A stretch of DNA of 64,000 bases from positions 13,812,440 through 13,876,439 of the forward strand of contig OZ038462.1 of the NCBI GenBank assembly GCA_964036295.1. Reading direction: 5' to 3'. Below are positions 20,876 through 32,470 of the stretch, one piece after another. The translations under genes and the position numbers were made by a program. The notes beneath the pieces were generated by a model. The model was not told where the DNA came from. It searched no databases and saw only the letters and a list, made by a program, of their open reading frames with translations. Source of the stretch: Plumapathes pennacea (lineage: Eukaryota; Cnidaria; Anthozoa; Antipatharia; Myriopathidae). Numbering within the stretch: position 1 is the first letter of the stretch; each line of letters opens with the position of its first letter.

Positions 20876-22596
20876 ACTAGAAATACGATAATCGCAGATA
20901 TCCCCTCGCTCAGTAGTGGGTTTTCGGAAAGCGGGATTCTTGTTTATTTTCGGTTCGGAGATTATTTAAAAATTTTTTTGCAAACCACGGCTGTGTAGCG
21001 ACGTCACCAGTCGGCCGCTAAAAAAAATCTTTTTCGCACGGCAGTCTGGTTTAGTTCAGACAACGTGCACAGTCTGCAATTTTCGTAGACACTAAGCTGA
21101 ACTTCAAAATTCGCTGAGACAACATTTACACGCAACTACAGAATACTCCCGAGGCTTGAAAGCCAAGCAAAGTCGATCTTGGACACCGAATTTTTTTTTT
21201 TTTTTTTTACTTTATAAGTTTAATACGCTTCTTCGAGTGTGACAAAATTTAGAGCCGTCAAAGCGAGTCGCTTGTTTACACGCTTTCGAAGTCTCGGGAC
21301 CGTGTGAATTTTGGCAGGTATTCAATTTTGAACACAACAACTTTTCAAACTGCGTTTGACGATTTTAAAATCTTTGACAGAAAAAAGAAATCAAGTCACT
21401 AAATAATACAAGGTCCGATTGTATTGAGCGAGCAAACCCGGTCACTAAATAATACAAAGTTCGACTGTGTTGAGCGAGTATCTTACGGGGTCCCGCTAGT
21501 AGACAATAATATACAATAGACTGTAATTGTTTAATTTGGAAAGCAGTGGCCGGATATTTTCTACTTTAATAGCCTTCAAAAAGCAAAAGCATTTTAACCC
21601 GGTTACATTTTATCCTTGAATACAGTGTGCCAACAAACGCGGCGACAAAACTTCACAGCATGTGTCAGACTGTCAGTGAAATTATGCAAATATGTCAGGA
21701 ATCGGATGACACAATCTTGCACGAAGGCACTCTGAAATAGCTTTGAAAACTAGCGAAAAGATCACAGTATAATCCTACTTGGCCTTCATCACAGTTCCCG
21801 GGGCATCAAACGACAAAATATACGGCAATTGTTGAAATACCATAATGATAACACGACCGTCATTTAACAAAAGCGTTGTACGTTAATTGATGTAAATTTT
21901 CAAAACTCACCGGTTTCCTGAAAGCCATAGCTTTAGCTCTTTTCCAGCAAAGGAAACAAAACCCAAAACACCATTGTTTACGTCTTCAATGATTTCAAAG
22001 TACACTGTATAGAGCAGTCCTCATACAGTACGAAAATTCCACTTTCCATTGTATTGTGTGTCGTCATCTTGTCAAACTTGGATTCTGAAAACTACATTCC
22101 TGTTATTGTAAAAGGTGAAATTTGCCACGATGATTGTTCGATTTCCACCAACTGTATTTTGCTATTTCTTTCTGAAGAAGTGTCTGCGTTTTAACACAGT
22201 ACTGGCGTCTGGGATTGTGTTCAGGTCGACCAGTTGTGCCTTTAAGAATCCGTTTCACGGCTAGTAAGCTTGTTGCCTCCCATACACCGGCAAAATATCC
22301 GGGCAAATTACAGCCGTCCGTCGAACTGCTTGGCCTTGTATCTACATCTTATTGTACAAAATCACTTCCGTTCGTACTCTTACAGCTACCGCATGTCACT
22401 AAGAAAATGGCGGTTTACAGTTAAGCTGCCGACGTAACCTCGCAGTGGTCGCTCGACGCGGATGGCCCTGGGGACGAGTCGTACCCCACACACACGAACA
22501 TTAAATTTCAAGATGGCGACACGCTTGGAGTCTTCAAATGATACGATTTTGCTGCATTAGCGTCGTGATTATTTCCCTCACTTCGTTCGGGGATTA
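20876..22596 (+). repeat. 1.7-kb interspersed repeat, copy 1
   Basis: Matches 47964-49696 almost end to end. Starts ACTAGAAATACGATAATCGC and ends TTCCCTCACTTCGTTCGGGG plus ATTA. The 5' end alone recurs at 34301 and 50014; the 3' end alone at 45364-45468. No ORF of note, and a poly-T run near 21190. Non-autonomous; the family is undetermined. Confidence 0.85.
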
Positions 22597-23787
22597 CCTC
22601 GAGTTAGGAATTGACAGTTGAATGAAGCATCCGCTTACAGTAATTGAATAAATGCGCGTCGAGTCAGATCATGTTTCAAGAGAAGATTGCTTTAGATCGT
22701 AAGAGTTTGTGTGTTTTTTATGATCCTATACGGGGCCCCGTATTTCCATCGAATTGCGTGATTCAACAGTGGGCAATGCGACCTGTTCGAGATCAGCACG
22801 GGTGAAAGTCACTCAAAAATAGACAAATAATACATCACGACAAGCGTACATACAACGAGCAATACATTACTAAGTGCGAAGCGTGCCCCAAATAGAGCGA
22901 CTGAGTGAAGGGAGAAGTCGACTACACAACTGCTTTTTTGTCGGTGAAAGTTTTTAAGTGTCGCTCAACTTCAAAAGCTTGATAAAATGACATGTAACGC
23001 AACTGAATCAGATGATTACGTTAATTAGTCTAATTGGTAAAAATTACGCACGCTCTCGCGTCAGGTAAATTTCACTAAAAAATGGAAAAAATTCTTACAA
23101 ACACTTGGAATGGCATAAAGAGTGATATTTTATCCAAATACAATATAAAACTATAGCTTTTGTTGCATTTATTTAGGATTTCCAGCGGTTTACACTTTCA
23201 ACGGTTTACACCACAGAGTGAAAGAGGATTAGACAGATTCTATTTTAATTCATAGTGTAAACCGTGTAAACCGTGTAAACCGTGTCATATTTCAACCTCT
23301 TCGGATCATAAAATTCTACATAGACAACCATTTGCAATACATTTAAGACCATTTTCAATATGTCATGGCCCTTTTCTGGGATTTCGGAGTCGATATTGTC
23401 AACCTTTCGTATATCTCCTGTGTAGAACACGGTTCTGGAAATGCAATTAGGTTGCTTTCCAGGGCACGGAACGGCACCAATTTAATATTGTACTTTCGCA
23501 AAAGGTGCTCTTATTTCTTAATTTGAAACATGTGTACTCATATAACCATCTTCATGAAATTTTGGCAGTCGTCGCTTTCTGAGTATCAAAATCCGATATA
23601 AGTGAATGAACTACTGGCTTCGGCCTATAAACGAATCTTACTTTCTGCCTCTGGCATCCCAAAATACACTACCGCTGCAACCAATAGCCTTCAGAATTGC
23701 ATTCAACCCTCGAATTTAACAAAATAGAAGGCTTTTTACGACTCTTAGCGATGACAGAAGTTACTTTCTTGCTATTTTGTATTCGGA
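22597..23787. other. No gene seen
   Basis: AT-rich. It includes a small direct repeat of GTGTAAACC units at 23257-23287 and otherwise nothing recognisable. Confidence 0.5.
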
Positions 23788-24030
23788 CAATCTCGGACAA
23801 AAGTGTTGACACATTCTCCCCTCCCCCAATTCAATGTTGATAAATTAATTATTTAGCAACGGTTTTCTGTCAAAGTCTTAGCGGAACTGTTCCAAATTCA
23901 AGCTAAAACATTGATACGGGGAGGGGGTGATTAAAAGCAGTTTTCTTTGGAACTGGTGACTCACAGCATGGTAGTTTTGACAAAAGTACGAGATTTAAAG
24001 CATGTGTCAAAACATTTTGTCCGGGATTAT
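23788..24030 (+). mobile_element. ~240-bp MITE, copy 2
   Basis: Second copy of the repeat at 20522-20766 with about 90% similarity by eye. Its right end abuts the LTR remnant of the Gypsy element and may have removed the LTR's 5' part. Confidence 0.75.
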
Positions 24031-24115
24031 AGTCCAGAATAAACGAGATCCAGTGAAGACCTAGCGAGTCCCCATAAAATCTGCTACGACACAAAAGTGC
24101 CCAGTAACAGATTTC

Positions 24116-24135
24116 TGGTGGAGAATCCGGGCATC
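24116..24135 (+). other. Primer-binding-site-like leader
   Basis: TGGTGGAGAATCCGGGCATC, a few bases after a GTAACA LTR-type end; nearly identical to 237-256. Confidence 0.55.
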
Positions 24136-24431
24136 TGATCCCGGAAAGAGACCTCTTCGCGAAGGACCTGGTAGGAAGATTTCACTTCTTGATTGTGAGT
24201 GTGTTAAGATTTAAGGAAACCAAGCCAGGTTTTATTTAAATTAGCTCATTGTAACGTAACTGCATTAGTACTTTAAATGAGAGCGAAACAGACGAGGACA
24301 TAACGGAGGTAGGCACCTATATCATATATTGTAGGTTACGTTGTCCAAATGTTCACTATTAACTGATCGACTTTTACTCGGTTGAACGACTAGCGTCTTG
24401 AATTTTGCTGTGAGTCACTTCTATTTTACAT

Positions 24432-25265
24432 TTGGGTTTAAGTTCGATTATCAAACTGAATACCCGTAGTGGAAAACGATTGCTCAGTTGGGTTTTGCCA
24501 AGAAAGCCTAAAGCGAACATCAAAGAGTGCGCTGCGTGTGTTAAAGAACAACGCTTACAGAGAACTATAGAACAGGCCCAATCAGTTTCTCGCGAAACAG
24601 AACCATTAATTGACTTAACAACGCCAGAACTAACCCCAACAAACGAACTTGATAATACAGAAACGACAGAATCAAACGACATGTCAGAAGAGGGGCAACC
24701 AAACCCACTATCACCTGAAGATGTTTTTAGACTAATAAGCGAACAAAATGAACGGTTTTCTGAACAGTGGATTAGGCAGGCAGACTCACTAGCCAGGTTA
24801 GTTGAACATTCACTCCAGTCAGCCGCAATTTCAACTCCTAAATATAACGGAGTCAAATTACCCACATTCTCAGGGAAATCACATGAAGATGTAAACGATT
24901 TTCTAACTAATTTTGATCGCGCTGGGGATTTTCACGCATGGAATGACTCAAAGAAAGTGCAAGCGTTACCACTTCATCTAAAAGACAATGCTAACACATG
25001 GTTTAGCACTACACACGGGTTGATAGAGAAATCATACAAGGAGTTAGTACAAGCCTTGAAAAATCAGTTTCACTCAGCTTCAGATAAATGGGTATTGCGA
25101 CAGAAATTGAACGAACGGAAACAATTACCAATTGAAACAGCATCAGAATACGCCGCGGACATAGGGCGAATTCGTCAAAGAGTAGATATGCCATCTTCAG
25201 AATGTGTGAATCATTTCACACATTCTGAAGATGGCACAGAAGACTTGGGACACAGAAGGAATTAG
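24432..25265 (+). pseudogene. Gag, truncated by an inverted duplication
   Basis: 277 codons. The N-terminus is basic, followed by an acidic Thr/Glu-rich region; residues about 140-250 form a Retrotrans_gag capsid segment (LPTFSGKSHEDVNDFLTNFD, ANTWFSTTHG, ERKQLPIETASEYAADIGRI). At residue ~253 (MPSSECVN) the DNA folds back on itself (25190-25235) and the zinc-knuckle nucleocapsid region is missing. The related copy at 0.5-1.1 kb keeps that missing portion, showing what was lost. Gag would build the particle; this version lacks the nucleic-acid-binding end. Confidence 0.75.
25190..25235. repeat. Perfect 21-bp hairpin at the gag break
   Basis: Arms 25190-25210 and 25215-25235 are exact reverse complements around a TCAT loop. 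The left arm is genuine gag sequence; the right arm is its inverted copy and replaces gag downstream. Typical of template-switch or foldback deletion events. Confidence 0.9.
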
Positions 25266-25297
25266 AATTCCAGGTCCTATTCTTAACATTTCTTAAC

Positions 25298-25705
25298 ATG
25301 ACGTGTACAAAAAGTACACCGGTAGTCGAAGAGCAAATACAGCATAGTTATAAGCAAACACAGGCCGTGAATGCTAAACAGGGTTCCGACTCAGATGAAA
25401 AGGCAAACAGTAAAGATTTATTTACAGAATTAACTCAAAATGCTGTTCAGTTCTCAACATCAGCTAACAATCTGTCGATTGATGGTTCAATTTCTGGAAG
25501 AAAATTTTCTTTTCTCATTGACACCGGCGCTAACGTGAGTACCATCAAAGCGGACGTATGGCGCCAATTGCCTCCACCGACCAAGCATACTCCTATACAA
25601 ACTGAGTTTAATCAAATCAAGGCAGTGAATGGCGATGTGATTCCTGTGCTGGGCCAGGTTGAAATTCCGTTTGAGATACAATCATATATCCATACAAAGT
25701 TTTAG
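25298..25705 (+). pseudogene. Aspartic protease, truncated
   Basis: The retropepsin core reads NLSIDGSISGRKFSFLIDTG with the catalytic DTG, then ANVSTIKADVW and the second half INAVNGDV-like region (KAVNGDVIPVLGQVEIPF). The frame stops at 25705 right where the domain should close; an abrupt jump to the end of RT follows. The protease would process Gag-Pol. Upstream linker codons are Gln/Ser/Lys-rich. Confidence 0.7.
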
Positions 25706-25710
25706 TCATT

Positions 25711-26475
25711 CAAGAGATAGCAGTTTTTAAGAGGTTACGCGAAGCTAACGTACGATTGAAACCCAGTAAGTGTCATTTTGTCAAACCTGAGGTCGATTAT
25801 CTAGGCGACCTGGTCTCTCAACACGGGTTACAACCTAATCCTGCCAAAGTTCGCGCCGTACAAGAGTTTCCAAAGCGAAAGAACACCACACATGTGAGAA
25901 GTATCTTAGGGTTAGCTAATTACTATCGCCGTTTTATTCAAGGATTTGCACAAATCGCAGCGCCATTGAATAAGCTCACTAGTAAGAATGTAAAATTCAA
26001 TTGGGATGAATCTTGTCAAGTAGCTTTTGATCAGCTCAAACGAGCTCTCACTTCAGCCCCAATACTAGCTTACCCTAATTTTACCTTGCCATTTCATCTT
26101 TATGTGGATGCCAGCCAAGACGGCATAGGTTTAACCTTGGGACAAATTGTTCACGGCAAAGAAGTAGCAATCGCCTATGCCGGTCGAGTCCTAAACAAAG
26201 CCGAACGCAACTATAGCGCAACAGAACGTGAAGCCCTTGCAGTAATAGATGGAATCAAACGTTTTCAGCCATATCTCTCAGGACAGAAATTCGTTATACA
26301 CACTGATCACGCAGCCTTGAAATGGCTCATGTCTATCCAAGACCCAAAAGGTCGATTAGCACGCTGGAGTTTATTGATTCAAAACTTTGATTTTGATATA
26401 ATTCATAGACCAGGCAAACCTAATGGAAACGCTGATGCTCTTTCTCGTCACACGCACGTGGGACTTGTAGCGTGA
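25711..26475 (+). pseudogene. RT thumb remnant plus RNase H
   Basis: Starts within the RT palm/thumb (KPSKCHFVKPEVDYLGDLVS, RSILGLANYYRRFIQGFA); the fingers and palm, including the YxDD active site, are deleted. RNase H is complete: first Asp in HLYVDASQDGIGLTL, Glu in SATEREALAVIDGIK, Asp in FVIHTDHAALKWLM, and the tail NADALSRHTH. The frame is open for 239 codons and ends at TGA 26473-26475, overlapping the integrase frame. Confidence 0.85.
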
Positions 26476-27649
26476 ATGTAATTGACACTCTAGGAGTTCA
26501 AACGGAGCGAATTTTCGAATATCAACGCCGTGACCCAGACCTTGCCAACATGATTGATTACCTTGAACAAGACCATTTACCCCACAATCAAGCTCGTGCT
26601 CGCAGAATTCTTCTTTCAGCAGACATGTTTTATCTAGGGCAAGATCAATTGTTGTATCGCGTAGAAACCGCAGAGAAGCGAACGACCAAAGGTTGCTACA
26701 CACAACTCGTAATTCCAAACGCACTACGATATGAAATTTTAGTGAACGCACATGATGAGCTCGCAGGGGGGCACTGAGGTCTTTTCAAAACGTATGAGAA
26801 GATTCACACTAAATACTACTGGAAGGGAATGTACAAGGACGTGGAACATTGGGTTCGCTCTTGTGTTAATTGTGCAACACGCAAACACCGTAGAAACAAA
26901 CGTAAAGCGCCCCTTCTTTTAATTCCAGTGGAAGGTCCATTCGACAGAATCGCGGTAGACTGTTTGGGGCCCCTTCCCAAAACACATGACGGTAATAAGT
27001 ATATTGTTGTGTTCACCGACTACCTCACTCGATGGGTTGAAGCATTTCCACTTCCAAGCATCGAAGCAACCCAAATTGATCGTCTGACTACACAGGAAAT
27101 CATTCCTCGACATGGCGCACCACGTACGCTGCTTTCAGATCGGGGAAAAAACTTTTTGTCACTCTTAGTTTCTGAAATTTGTAGACTATTTAGCATTCGA
27201 AAATTGAACACCACGGCATATCTTCCACAAACAGACGGCGTTGTAGAGCGTTTTAATGCAACCCTGTGTCAAACACTCTCCATGTATGTTAGTCACAACC
27301 AAAAGGACTGGGACCAATTCATTGATGCAGCCTTCTTTGCATATTGGACGTCGCCGTCCGAAACAACCCAGGAAACACCTTTTTACCTCCTTTATGGACG
27401 GGAGCCCAGACTCCCAGTGGACACGCGTTTGTTAACCCCAACTGATCCAACCAGTTCAATAGCTGAGCATCGTAGTCGTATTGTGAGACAGATTGAGATA
27501 GGTCAGAGAATTGCCAAGGAAAACACACAGCGAGCTCAACAGAAAATGAAAGATCAGTATGACAAAACGGCAAAAGATCCAACATTTTGCGAAGGAGAAA
27601 GAGTATGGGTTTTTACACCTAAGTCTTTTAAGGTGGCTCCATAGGGTAT
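26472..27649 (+). pseudogene. Integrase (zinc domain and DDE core), interrupted
   Basis: The HHCC domain begins with HDELAGGH; a TGA at 26775-26777 immediately follows its second His, and the Cys pair (SCVNCATRK) is in the next open segment, 26829-27644. The DDE core is complete in sequence: Asp in RIAVDCLGPLPK, Asp in LLSDRGKNF, Glu in TDGVVERFNATL. After GERVWVFTPKSF the gene is cut by the TTAA transposon and resumes at 29204. The core still has its catalytic residues; the breaks are one stop and the insertion. Confidence 0.88.
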
Positions 27650-29203
27650 TTCCCTGCACTTGCTTGTATTTAGTTTATGACACCAAAACCGTCATATTTT
27701 CATTTCATTATATTCTTTCTTCATCAAAATTGCAGGGTAGATGTTTCGAAAGGTCTGTTGGGTATACGTCTTACTTTTGTCACTCTAGTGTGGTTTCCAT
27801 GGAAACAATACGTCCTTGAAATAAAGGTCTTCTACCCCATTTTCAAACTTTCTGCTCTATTTTCTGGAGTTTTCTTCGGTGAATTTTTCTGAAACTTTCG
27901 GTATGTTTAGAAATTTGTATAAGGTAAACATAACTGTGAAAAAAAGTGGTGTTAGAGGAGCGGATTCCGAGCTAATTGGCAATTTATGTTTTTTGCAAAT
28001 AAAAAAAATTCTGTTCCATAAATTTCCATTAAAATCAAATATTACAAAACCGGATATAATCTTCGTTTGCCTGCAAAATTTAAGACAGATTCACCGAAGG
28101 AAACTCGAGAAAAATGCAGAGAAAAACTTGATATTTTACGTGCGTATTGCGCCATCAAATGCAAAATAATGACTCGACAAGATCGACAAGTGCGCATGCG
28201 TTAGCCGTAGTCCTTGCGCGTGAAAACAAGTTGTGCATGTAAACACGAGGAGAAGGCGGCGATCGCACGCCTGCAAGTTTTCTTGGTGCGAAGCTAAAAG
28301 GAAACACCATATGCAAATCCTAAATTTCTGTCTTGAGAAGCTCGTACTGGATATGTCAGCCACGAATTATGCTGTGCGAACTACTGTTGGCGAAGTCTCG
28401 AACAATTTGAGGGTGATAGCTGTTCAACAACTCAATCCTTTTCAATACAAAGCCGTGAAGACCGTTCGAAAGTCGTCAGTTCAAGCCGTCGTATGCTAGT
28501 CCACTAGCTCCCAACAAGTTTGTTGGCAGTTGTTTCCCATCACGTTCATTCATACTTATTCAGTACAGTTCGTGAATATTTAGTTTTGCGACACGATCAC
28601 CTGAGATAATATGCCACAGACTGACACGGGATCAAACTCTGCAGGTTAGTAGGATTTGCAAAGCTTCATAACAACGCCAATAATTTGTCTAAGTTTGCTT
28701 ACTTTCAAGAATTGTTGTCAGTGTTGTGACTAGGCCGAATGTACTAGTGGCTTGTCCATTGCAACTGGATGATTGCCGAAATGACCGTTCGAGCCGCGTT
28801 TGTGACGGCTGTTCATTTCAAAGTCAAACAGAATAAAATCTGAATAGTAGAACTTCTTCATCGTTGTGTTGCTTGTTTAGTTATTGGCCTGACAGGATGT
28901 GCAGAAACAATACTTTCAAACTAATTCAGTAGAGTTATATACATTCGAAGGTAAAGTGATAAAGATCGGCGATCAAGTAAAGCCGGCGTGTACTTAGTTT
29001 GCTTGAAAGGCTTGCAAGTTTGGTTTCTTCGTGACTCGAAGAACCGTGCACGCATCGCGGTAAACTGTTTTTATTCCGAGATTTTAGAATTTCCTGTTAA
29101 ATTCAGATTTCCTCCAGAGAATTACGACAGTCGGGTTTATATTTCATTGTAATTTTGGTTCCCACGCGAAATTGCGTCTGAAAACCCTATGGAGCCACCT
29201 TAA
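27628..29203. mobile_element. TTAA-flanked non-autonomous transposon
   Basis: Interior 27632-29199 has terminal inverted repeats GGTGGCTCCATAGGGT (16 bp) and is flanked on both sides by TTAA (27628-27631, 29200-29203). One TTAA in the integrase gene would leave its frame uninterrupted, so the target duplication is clear. TTAA targeting is the piggyBac signature; no transposase is encoded and the short ORFs inside are unremarkable. Confidence 0.85.
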
Positions 29204-29720
29204 AGGTCTCACAAAGAAGCTTTTACACAGCTGGCACGGTCCATATCGCATTGTTGAACAACTTAGTCCCGTTCATTACAGACTTCGCACCTTTAGTAAT
29301 CGCCCTGTAACGCCACCGTTCATGCTAATCGCATGAAACATTTTTATGACCCTACGGATCGGCCAATCGAACCCCCAGAGCAGGACATTCTAGATAAACT
29401 GTACTTAGGTTTAGAGGACATTCCAACAGATAGTTTTGACTTGACAACGGACGAACCGCCCAGTCCGGCACCAGTAGTGCCACCAATAGTTCCAACACCA
29501 GCTGTTGATCCTATTGTTTACAATGACCACAACTTCCACAGCAACCCAACATTGACAACGAAACTGTTTTCCATGCAGAAACACTGTTACGTCACCGCAT
29601 GCGGAATGGTCACACTGAATACTTAGTGAAATGGGCCGGATATCCCATCTCTGAAGCCACCTGGGAACCAGAAACAAATCTTTTAGATCCTCGTCTCTTA
29701 GAAGAATACCGACAGACTTA
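29204..29720 (+). pseudogene. Integrase C-terminus with chromodomain
   Basis: After the insertion, the typical Gypsy GPF/Y-like region appears ([20 protein letters not shown]), then a Pro-rich linker and a chromodomain at about 29580-29717 (EYLVKWAGYPISEATWEPET). At least one frameshift lies in the linker (around 29550), since the Pro-rich stretch and the chromodomain use different frames. The chromodomain is normally used to steer integration toward marked chromatin. Confidence 0.8.
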
Positions 29721-29812
29721 ACTCGCGGCATCTTCACCAACACATACACACACTCTACTCGACACACCAGTAATTTCCATTGTTCTCAATAGGTTTTACC
29801 ACAAATTGCACT

Positions 29813-30574
29813 ATGCCGCGACACAACGAAACGCGTGTCATGATCCTGGACCATTCTTTCGTAAGAAGTTTGGAAACTTTCCTTAATCAAGCAGCGAAGC
29901 CTTGTCTCCTCAACTGCCTACATACCACAAACGGCATCAGACTTGAGTTTCGCGGGGTTGGAGGACAAACGGTCGCACAATTGAAACAAATCAACCCACG
30001 TCACATACGACAATTTTGCCCTCATATTTTGATCCTTGAAATCGGGTCAAATAACCTCTGTAATTCACATATCTCACCCGAGCAATTAGTAGAGGCTATC
30101 ACGGCCTTCGCCGACTTCTGTCACTGTCACCTAAATGTACCACTCATCTTATTGAACCAAATCTCGAAACGTACTCAGATACCACCTACAGTAGCTTCAT
30201 ACAATGACCGCGTACTGCGCACAAATTACCTCCTGCACAAGAATTTTCAAGCCAGGCCATTTGTCACGTTTTGGTACCATTGCCTGCTAACACGAGCCAC
30301 ATTTAACATTTTTGCATACGACGGTGTTCACCTTAATTATGTCGGAAACCACTTACTGGCACACAGCTACCAATCCACTATAACATTCGGACGAAACCAG
30401 CTGAGACCGTTGTGGTCTAATTTCCGCCAAATTACTTCTCAAAGGCACAAATGGCATTCCAAACCCTTACGTGGGCTACACTCAGTTGCCTCCTTTTGCA
30501 CACCGCGCCACTACAAGCGGACGAGATTGGGGCGACGGGGAAACATGTCACATTCTACCCATCATCACTCATGA
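29813..30574 (+). CDS. SGNH/GDSL-type hydrolase
   Basis: 253 codons from the ATG at 29813, 92 nt after the chromodomain stop. The SGNH blocks are present in order: block I VMILDHSFVRSL with nucleophile Ser15, block II RGVGGQTV (Gly48-Gly51), block III LEIGSNNLC (Asn80/81), and block V YDGVHLNYVGNH with Asp170 and His173. All four consensus catalytic or oxyanion residues are therefore retained; block I has LDHS rather than GDS. The last ~60 residues are basic. SGNH domains are known in ORFs of some retroelements (CR1 LINEs, Ngaro/DIRS). Esterase activity and substrate are unknown. The frame overlaps the start of the envelope-like gene by 124 nt. Intact. Confidence 0.7.
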   Translation: MPRHNETRVMILDHSFVRSLETFLNQAAKPCLLNCLHTTNGIRLEFRGVGGQTVAQLKQINPRHIRQFCPHILILEIGSNNLCNSHISPEQLVEAITAFADFCHCHLNVPLILLNQISKRTQIPPTVASYNDRVLRTNYLLHKNFQARPFVTFWYHCLLTRATFNIFAYDGVHLNYVGNHLLAHSYQSTITFGRNQLRPLWSNFRQITSQRHKWHSKPLRGLHSVASFCTPRHYKRTRLGRRGNMSHSTHHHS

Positions 30575-32470
30575 TCGGCCATAACGTACAACCATTACTG
30601 TTCTTTTCAGAAACCAAATTAATGAATCTCGTTACTGACTTACGTGTGATTCCCCCAGGTCCGACCTCCCGTATGACAAACAACTGTTCTGACGAAAAAA
30701 AGACATTCTTCTCTAACCTACTGTCTAACATGCAGCACACGCAACACGTAATCAATAGAGATATCTCGTTACCAGCCTTTTCAAACCTTTTAGAATGTGA
30801 TTCATACTTACGCCGTTATTATGCATACACAACTGGTTTACCTAGTCGTATGATTTGTCCCCGTATTTACCAACCTAGTCTCGACGCATGCAAGGCATGG
30901 GCATTAAAATCGTGCACAGATATTACCTTACACGAGAAAATGTTCTTACAGTCGTCACATCGTTCCCGTCGCAGTAGCTGGATGTGCCACGCTGGGTTAT
31001 TTGGCCTTTTTTGCAAAATTGGCGAATCTATGGGCAACATTTGCGAGCCAAATCATGCCCAAAACCTTGTATCGACATTGAAGACACTTTCACGAACCCT
31101 TCGGGTGTCCCAGGCACTTATTCACTTAGTCAACGGCAAAATAGTATACGTAATTAAAACAACTGACGCCTTAACGACAAAAGTCAATCGCCTCATTCAT
31201 GATGCGAACATCATGGAAACTACCTTTACACAATGGCAAGTTCAACTAAATCGTTTTGCAGCGGGTACCAAATGTCACGATGGCCTTCTTTTCGAATTCT
31301 TATCAAAACACTCGCAGGCCGTCAACATGGCCTTTGCGTCTTTTCTGCGACTCACAGAAATTCAGGACGTACTTCACCAATTAACCAGCCTCGCCAAAAG
31401 GTAGATCTTTGGTTACTCAATGTTACCTCGGTTTCTCGATACAGAAATCCACACCAAATTACAATCAGACTCAACGCTACTATTCACGGCCCAAGCCCTA
31501 CAGAACGGTTTTTCCGTTCTGCTCAACCAAAAGGTTGATACTTAACATCATGGACAACACATTACCACTAGCTTATTACTAACCATTCCGGAAATCCCTA
31601 ATCTTGATGCGTTTTGCACTGTTGAATATCTGTCAGCACTTAAGTTTAAGGCATCCAATATTTGTTATACCGGTCCAGTGACCGCCACAAATTTAGCATT
31701 GATTTCGCGTCCAAACTCTAAGCAGATAGCGACGACCGAAATGTTGCAGAAATGCTACCATGACGACACTACTTTTGTATGTCCAACACATGTACTAGAT
31801 TTTGCTCAAAATGTTACCTGGTTGGGTTTTCTTTTTAATCCAAACACAAAACTCCCTTTTCCACGACACCACATTCGTGCAAAAGACTGCACAAAACTCC
31901 ACCCGCTAGTCCACCTCGGAGGACGCTCATACCTCTCCACCACGTCAACCCCACTGGCACTGTCCTCTGGATCCATGGTGACCTCGCCTTTTATGGTGTA
32001 CTATTTCCCCTGTAATGTAACTTTTCGGGAATGGTAACTAGCTTGGGGCATTGCCCAGCACGCACGACCCTCTTAGTACCTATGGTTAGCAGTATGGTTA
32101 GCAGGGGCTCACACCGTACTCAATACACTATGTTCCATGGACCAAAGCTGCTTCGGCAGATGAGACTCTGCACTTACACCACACATCGTTGGACATACCA
32201 CCTCCCACGACCCTTAAAAAATCCATCCTCGGGGCCCTAGGCACGACCTACCACACCCTCGACGGACAATTCACGACTACCTTGGATCAAGCAGACCATC
32301 AGATTGACACCATCAAAGAGACTACAACCACCAATACCACAGATATGCTGGTCTATACAGCTCTGAGTATCGCAATAGTGACCCTACTAGCCCAAATCGG
32401 CGTCATTATCTCCCTCAGACGCCGCCCTGCTGTTCCAGAACACCAAAGTTGCCCACCGGCCAGCATCTAG
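30451..32470 (+). pseudogene. Envelope-like fusion glycoprotein, broken
   Basis: The first open segment (30451-31404, 317 codons) begins with a clear signal peptide (MAFQTLTWATLSCLLLHTAP, cut near residue 23) and a Cys-containing ectodomain. It then has a furin-type site RSRR (171-174) followed by a Gly/Phe-rich hydrophobic stretch (AGLFGLFCKIGESMG, 181-195) and a heptad-like helical region (about 205-270). This is the layout of class I-like fusion proteins, including errantivirus/baculovirus F. Stops at 31402-31404 and 31543-31545 interrupt the same frame, which ends at 32035-32037. After a frame change, 32189-32470 carries a predicted membrane anchor (residues 53-75) and a basic RRRP tail. 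N-glycosylation sequons (NCS, NVTW, NVTF) occur. A 12-bp in-frame duplication lies at about 32083-32106. Confidence 0.65.

Noticed and set aside
22103-22424. Small open frames on both strands
   Set aside because: Within the 1.7-kb non-coding repeat and not conserved in copy 2.
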